Origin: Paulinella micropora
Taxonomy: Eukaryota; Cercozoa; Imbricatea; Euglyphida; Paulinellidae
Assembly (NCBI GenBank): GCA_019918135.1
Contig: WBZZ01001175.1
Coordinates: forward strand, 5,001 to 27,500
Length of the DNA: 22,500 bases
Reading direction: 5' to 3'
Shown: positions 17,804 to 22,500 of the stretch, in pieces
How the letters are laid out: each line of letters begins with the position of its first letter
Numbering within the stretch: position 1 is the first letter of the stretch
Notes under the pieces: model-generated
Told to the model about the DNA's origin: nothing
The model's input: only the letters and a program-made list of their open reading frames with translations
The model's database searches: none
Program-made: the position numbers and the translations under genes

Positions 17804-19189
17804 TTACACTCCCTCTATCGCTCTCACTACATCTGTCAAGAAATCATCTCTCACTAGCTTTCCATCACTCACTCTCTTCACCTCTCCGTTATCATCTCGC
17901 ACGCAAGTGGTCATGAGCTGTTGTGCGATTTGTGTGATGTCTTTGAACGTGATGACGGGTGGTGGGTGTGCGAGTGGCTGTGTTTTGGGAGCTGGACCTG
18001 TTTCTGGCGTCGGGTTTGCGGTGGTGTTCCCCCGTTGGTCTCCCTTGGCCTGCTCGGGCCTGTCAGCAACACTGGGTAATCCGGGAGATACCGGACTCCC
18101 ACATAAACCATGAGCTGCGCGCCTGAGCCTACTCATATAACGCCTGACATTCCCCTTGCGCGTGAATTGTAAATACCCACTGTTCTCATCATCCATGCAC
18201 ATGGCCATAGCATCATCATGCCTAATCTCATCTGAGCATCGTGAATCATCCTGGCTATCATACTCATCGATCTCATCTGCGATCTCGTCCTCACTGACTT
18301 CGCTCTGTTCTGATGTGTCATGTTTCGATACGACATGTGCTGACGATGTGGTGGGGGGTGTTTGTGCGGTGGGGGTGATCTTTTGTGGTTTCTTCCCCTC
18401 TTGCTTGCTCCCCCTCACTTCCCTCTCACTCTTCTTCTGCTTTTTCATCTCTCTCGGTTTCTGTGGAGTATGTGCAGTGAAATCGGTGGTGAGATTGTGC
18501 GGGATGGTTAGTCCTCTCGTTTTAGCATCAGCTCTCAAACCTGCCTCATCCGGAAAATAAGGGGATTTGGGGGGACGGAGGTCAGGGCTAACAGCTAGGT
18601 CAAGTAAAGGGTATTCGGGGTCTTGCTTCTTCGCATGGTACCCGCAGTACTTTCCGTAAACCATACGAGAAGCCTGTTTGGCGTTAGGTCCCTTCTGATC
18701 GTGCTCAAGCGAGATCTGGCAAGGACTGCTTTTCTTGTTTTTACCATGACACTTCAGGGACCTCGGCCTCTGTTTGCTATACCTCATGATAGTGGTAGGA
18801 GGTGTTTTGGGGGTCGGTTTTTGACACTGTGGGGTGTCGGTGGAGGTGGCCCTGGTTAGCTGACTCGGAGAGTCTGAGATGGGGGTGACAGAGGGACTCC
18901 CTCTGCCACTTTTGTTTGCCGGTAGGGGACGAACACCTGGCTCGGGCTGGGGTTCCCCAGACTCGACGTTCGCTCTCTCCCTACCTCTCTCGTCATCAGG
19001 GGTTTCCCCAAGTTCGTTTGGACCATCTCCCCCCATCATTACGAGTAAAGCGTCATTGTCGCTATCGGACTCCCCATCATCTTCTCGCTCCTCTCGTATG
19101 AGTGTCACGTCTTTACGTGGCTTTTTCTTAGAGGTTTTTGAGGGTTTCTGAGGTTCCCTTTTTAGCTTTCTTATCGTTCTTGTCTTCAC
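17804..19189 (-). pseudogene. Copia Gag-Pol linker region with a C-x8-C...C-x2-H motif
   Basis: A long frame, in +1 relation to gag with a 62-nt overlap, so a frameshift (programmed or mutational) would join them. It is low in complexity: Lys/Arg, Asp/Glu and Pro/Ser-rich stretches, with YDSQDD-type acidic patches. In the middle, about 18750-18632, LKCHGKNKKSSPC and then YGKYCGYHAKK resemble a small zinc motif (C-x-G-x-x-K-K then C-x2-H) seen in many viral and mobile-element proteins. The end, VITFKDITQIAQQLMTTCV to IEGV, looks folded. It ends at a TAA (17804-17806), after which the same frame continues into the protease. Confidence 0.55.
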
Positions 19190-20428
19190 TAGCTTGACCT
19201 TTCTTATGGGACTTCACGGTTGGACAAAACTTCTTGGTATGGCCCTTCTTGTTGCACTCGTAACATGTGACCCGAAGCCACCACTCTTCCTTTTTCATGA
19301 ACTTGCTAATTTTGCCCTTACCCCCTTCCCCTTCATCTCCCTGATCGTCTAGAAGAAGGTTTGTTTCTTTCTTAGGTCTCGTGGTTCGGTTAGGTCTCTC
19401 TTTCCTCTCCTCTTCCTTCCACTTATCCTTCCTCCACAACGCCCACGTGTCTCTCGCACTATCTACTATATCCTCGAAGCTAGGTCTTAGGTTAGAGGGT
19501 AAGTTGAAGTATAGTGCTTTGAATGGTTCACCGAATGCGAGGTGTTTGGCAAGCTTCTCAAGCAGATTTCGTACGAGTTCGTCTTTGTCGAATGGGTGTT
19601 CTCTATGGCTCTCTACTTCCCCTTTCATCGCAATGTAGTCATTGAGCCATGCATCGACATTGTAACCGGGTTTTGGATATATTCTTTCAAAGTCTTGTGC
19701 TTTGATGTTCTTGCTAACCCCGGAAATTGAACCGAACTTTCCTCTTACTGCTTCTATCAATTCTATCGGGCCTGTCACTGCCTTTGTTCGCAAGTAACGC
19801 ACGACAATGGGGTGTGAGAAAGCAACAGAGAGAATGAGTTGTAGTTGTCTCATGCGTTCATAATGCTTCTCTTTCGTGATCGTTCTTACTTTTAAGGTGT
19901 GAGTGCGCTTTGACTCTCTTCTCTGCTCTCTCTTTAGTCTCTTTGCACTTTTCTCTTTCCACTGCGCTTTCGCTTCTTCAGACATCTTAGCCCAATCTTT
20001 CGGTTTTTCGATAGTTGTTTTAGAGTCAGCTTTCTTTGTTCTGGGTCTCGGTCTACTCGCATCCAATGCATCTCCGTCTGAGTCTGTATCTGGGGTGTCT
20101 TCAGACTCTGGTTCATCGGCAACTCCCACTTCTCTACTTCCATTGCCTTAGCAGGATCGTAGGGATATTTCGCCTTTGCTTTTATTGGATCTGTAAGTGC
20201 CAGCTTCACACACTCTCCGTGCCAGGCACTAATGCCCTTGGCATAGTTCTCAAGCTTGTAGCAAAAGTCGGAATAATTCCTTGTGGTACCATCTAACTGC
20301 GGAATATATTCTTGCTTTAAACCCATATGTTTTTCGGTCCAAGGCTCACAACCTTTAGGCGACCACCCATTAAGGGCAACGGGAACCTTTACCGATCTTT
20401 TGCAAGATCTCTCCGGGCTACCTAGCAA
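19128..20428 (-). pseudogene. Copia Gag with CCHC zinc knuckle
   Basis: Gag packages element RNA into virus-like particles. The first frame (20428-19934) has the usual start of a copia gag, LNGWSPKGCEPW then GTTRNYSDFCYKLENY. A -1-type shift near 20130 joins it to the second frame (20129-19128). That frame carries VGVADEPESEDTPDTDSD, a basic helix, then the UBN2-like core (FSHPIVVRYLRTKAV, YNVDAWLNDYIAMKGEVE, FNLPSNLRPSFEDIVDSA). CYECNKKGHTKKFC at 19265-19224 is a perfect C-x2-C-x4-H-x4-C knuckle. A TTG opens the first frame; the first ATG lies about 100 nt inside. It overlaps the next frame by 62 nt. Confidence 0.75.
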
Positions 20429-20705
20429 GTCTATCTACGCAGGTTAGATACACGCTTTAATAACACGTATGTACCGCAGAACTGAAACCGTAGCAGAAAG
20501 CTGCCACGTCACGAAACTAACTCATCCACTGGTTGTCGCGCTAACCCTATCTAACTACTGAGTTGAGTGGATTATAAGATGATGTATTATTGACTGGCAC
20601 TTGAAGTATTAATAACGTTCCCAGTCTATATTGGTAATAGTTACTGTCCGGCCAATTGACAAATTAACTATCCAGGTAACGGTGGTTAAAATAGTTATGA
20701 CTAAC

Positions 20706-20719
20706 GGCAATCGATTGCC
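20706..20719. repeat. 14-bp perfect palindrome
   Basis: GGCAATCGATTGCC is its own reverse complement and is followed by TTTTTG. Protein-binding or cruciform role unknown. Confidence 0.8.
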
Positions 20720-20940
20720 TTTTTGTCACTATTACTTAATTTCAGTCCTGAACTTTAGTATTTCCATACTATCACCTTTATTAAGTAATTCATCTGAAAC
20801 TTATTTATCTGAAATTTCATGTTTTGAGTAGTGACGTGTATTTTCAGTTTTGGGTAGTGACGTGTCACTTTTCCTTCCTTTCAGCAAAGGGCAATGACTG
20901 ATTAAAGATTGTTTCTGCATTCAGACTTGTCTCCGAAGTT

Positions 20941-20954
20941 TATTAATATTAATA
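20941..20954. repeat. 14-bp AT palindrome
   Basis: TATTAATATTAATA is a perfect palindrome. TATTAATA also recurs near 20607 and 21912, so the motif is over-represented locally. Confidence 0.75.
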
Positions 20955-21216
20955 CTGTGACCGGACTCTTGGCTTCACCGCCAAGAACCCTACTAACCTC
21001 TGTATCAGTAAACCGCCGCAAAGCATTAACTGCTTAAAGGTTATGAGCCTTGATTGGCTCGGGGTTAAGTCCGCACACAGAAACAGTGACAGTGACTTTG
21101 CGAGGCTCAGTAGATCTATATCTGACAATTTCACAAAACTGAGAAAGGAACAGTCTTGCCCTGAGGAAAAGCCTCACCTAGCGAAAAGGTGAGTACAGAG
21201 ATATCAGAGCAGGGTG

Positions 21217-21233
21217 GGACTCGCGGCGAGTCC
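21217..21233. repeat. 17-bp GC hairpin
   Basis: GGACTCGC G GCGAGTCC: 8-nt arms around a single G, so in RNA probably a 5-bp stem with a 7-nt loop. It lies just after TATCAGAGCAGGG, which resembles an initiator-tRNA primer site but is in the opposite sense to the copia genes. Confidence 0.7.
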
Positions 21234-21637
21234 GTCAGTCTCGGTTTAAAAGTTTGTTGCTCTGATTGAAAGTTAGCTTCCATGACCTCAATCAAGATAG
21301 CGAAAGTGAACGTGAAAAGGGCAAAAAAAGCCCACATTTTATCCCTTCTCACACGTAGGAGTTAGTGTTAAGGTCGATGGGGTCATAGGTACAGGAAGAT
21401 AGACACATACGTACCGTATGATTCAGCTAGATTATTTGAAAAGAAGACTACCTTGTAAAAAAAGATGAGCCTAGACAGAGATCAGCTGAGAGATCCCTCA
21501 TGTTTATGCGCCCCGGCAAGGGTCTGACGATGAGGAGCCTAATGGTTTACGCGCCAATCGCTCCAGCTCGCTGGCAGCGGGCTGTGTGCTAGCGGGCTGA
21601 GTACAAAATGATGTGGAAATCATGAGTCTAGCAAAGC

Positions 21638-21700
21638 CTTGTGCGATCATCTGCCACTGCCAACAGATAGACTTTGCTGGCAGTGGAAGATGATTGCAAG
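21638..21700. repeat. Long imperfect hairpin
   Basis: The left arm 21638-21662 (CTTGTGCGATCATCTGCCAC then TGCCA) pairs with the right arm 21678-21700, which is TGGCAGTGGAAG then ATGATTGCAAG. Over about 23 positions there are only a 2-nt bulge, one G-T pair and one mismatch. The loop is about 15 nt. The shape is precursor-like for a small RNA or the trace of a small inverted-repeat element. Confidence 0.6.
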
Positions 21701-22141
21701 ACATCATCCGGGATTCACTCACTTTATCAATATTAATCATGATTGATAACTACTCGGAACCTTGCAACCGTAGGCTGGAGTCAGCTGTGATCACTAGTAG
21801 GGATGAGTCGCAAGACAGTAAACCACTTTTAAATCAGTCATGATTATTAAAGAAACTTTCGGCCAAAGAGTCTGACTCAGTAGCGGATCGTGCCACACTC
21901 GACTTGAAGAGATATTAATAGATTCAAGTGTTTCGAGTCCGAACTCCGACAGTCACGAGTTCATAGGCCCCTGTCACAGTTCAATGGCAACTTCAACTCA
22001 AATTTGCTCACGTCAGGCCGCGGCAGATAGTAATCCTGCTACCGCAGGAGATGATGTGCCGCCACTGTGACTCACCGGCCTCAGCCGGCAGCCGCTGAGC
22101 AGGCTGGACTCAAGTTTGCAGTCATCACGGTAGCCGAAGAA

Positions 22142-22161
22142 CGGGGCACCCCCACGCCCCG
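22142..22161. repeat. GC hairpin
   Basis: CGGGGC (22142-22147) and GCCCCG (22156-22161) are perfect 6-nt arms around an 8-nt C-rich loop. Confidence 0.6.
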
Positions 22162-22259
22162 ATTCTCTCAGGCTGCCAAGACTTTACCGGGAGCTACGGA
22201 GTCCCTCTACTGATTGCGCTTTGCCCTGAGCTGAAAGTTGCGCCGGGTGAGCATAGCTT

Positions 22260-22293
22260 CACTGCTCTACGCCGCGGACTCGGCGAAGCAGTG
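22260..22293. repeat. Nested hairpin
   Basis: Outer arms CACTGCT (22260-22266) and AGCAGTG (22287-22293) enclose inner arms GCCG (22271-22274) and CGGC (22281-22284). Both stems are perfect. Confidence 0.6.
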
Positions 22294-22500
22294 GCTTAGT
22301 CTAACAAGGCTCATAACTCATTCTAACCAGGGGAAGAGATTCAAGTCTTATTCTGATAGTGTAGACGGCCGCCAGGCCGCACTTGGTCTTTAGCATTGAC
22401 TCTCAGACAGAACTTCAGGAAACGATTCTCAATGCCAATAATGCCCGTTACGTCCGTTACACTTATTGACTAGAACTACGGTCACGGTCATTGGACTATA

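Larger units (their letters stand above)
16440..20428 (-). mobile_element. Decayed, 3'-truncated Ty1/copia retrotransposon
   Basis: The domain order on the minus strand (gag with CCHC knuckle, aspartic protease, GAG-pre-integrase zinc region, integrase) is diagnostic of Ty1/copia. The gene order ends within the integrase near 16440; reverse transcriptase, RNase H and the 3' LTR are missing. At least two shifts and four stops break the frames. The 5' LTR and primer site should lie above 20428 but I could not define them. Confidence 0.75.
20429..22500. other. Non-coding, hairpin-rich region
   Basis: No convincing gene on either strand; frames are short and unlike any family. It lies where the copia leader and 5' LTR would be expected, but no TG...CA repeat or clear primer site for the minus strand was found. 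GAGTAGTGACGTGT and GGGTAGTGACGTGT form a direct repeat at about 20825-20865. Several hairpins and palindromes are listed separately. Confidence 0.5.

Noticed and set aside
13641..17806. Alternative genetic code with TAA/TAG read as Gln
   Set aside because: It would explain several stops in the elements, but the 1,282-codon SET/DUF7869 gene uses only CAA/CAG for Gln, contains no internal TAA/TAG in its joined frame apart from the one local shift, and ends with TAG. A TGA also interrupts the integrase.
21194..21212. Copia primer-binding site (TATCAGAGCAGGG)
   Set aside because: It resembles the initiator-tRNA primer site, but it is on the plus strand while the copia genes are on the minus strand, and no LTR pair supports it.
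20429..22500. rRNA or tRNA genes
   Set aside because: The hairpin-rich composition suggested RNA genes, but no tRNA A/B-box pair or recognisable rRNA core sequence was seen.

Overview
The window looks like nuclear DNA of a unicellular eukaryote, probably an alga or other protist. Evidence: two genes split by short GT-AG introns whose phases can be followed through every junction, very heavy simple-sequence DNA, and two decayed mobile elements, one virus-like and one a retrotransposon. I cannot name the species.

Layout. (1) 1-2035, minus strand: the 3' part of a spliced gene of unknown function. Seven exons join in phase, and its introns are filled with G runs, (GAAA)n and (GA)n. (2) 2041-3256: a large (GAA)n/(CAA)n block built as a higher-order repeat. 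(3) 3746-4490: a 175-bp satellite-like tandem repeat, followed by more pyrimidine repeats to about 5.28 kb. (4) 5287-9678, plus strand: the most interesting gene, eight exons and about 1,282 codons. It combines a SET-like methyltransferase domain, an RNase H-like transposase core of DUF7869 type, a SAP-like helix pair, an RG-rich linker and a C-terminal RanBP2-type zinc finger. The exons fit together except for one 2-nt shift inside the SET region. (5) 9.7-10.55 kb: non-coding, with a diverged direct repeat and inverted repeats.

(6) 10.6-16.2 kb is clearly more AT-rich and looks like a relic of a Polinton-like virus or Maverick. It carries an intact tail-fibre-like gene, a Polinton-type rve integrase, a small F-box-like protein, a Cys-rich protein, acidic coiled-coil proteins and several unknowns. 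The genes are tightly packed (one TAATG overlap, divergent and convergent pairs). Almost all except the fibre gene are broken by single-base shifts or stops. No capsid, packaging ATPase, protease or protein-primed polymerase is visible. (7) 16.44-20.43 kb, minus strand: a decayed Ty1/copia element with gag plus CCHC knuckle, aspartic protease, GAG-pre-integrase zinc region and integrase. It stops inside the integrase, so RT and RNase H are absent. It has an unusual insert of about 500 residues with a second zinc-like motif between the CCHC knuckle and the protease. (8) 20.43-22.5 kb: non-coding and rich in palindromes and hairpins, perhaps leader/LTR or flanking repeats.

The parts do not form one pathway. 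The window reads as a host region with one possibly functional chromatin/transposase fusion gene, next to a graveyard of a viral element and a retrotransposon lying side by side.
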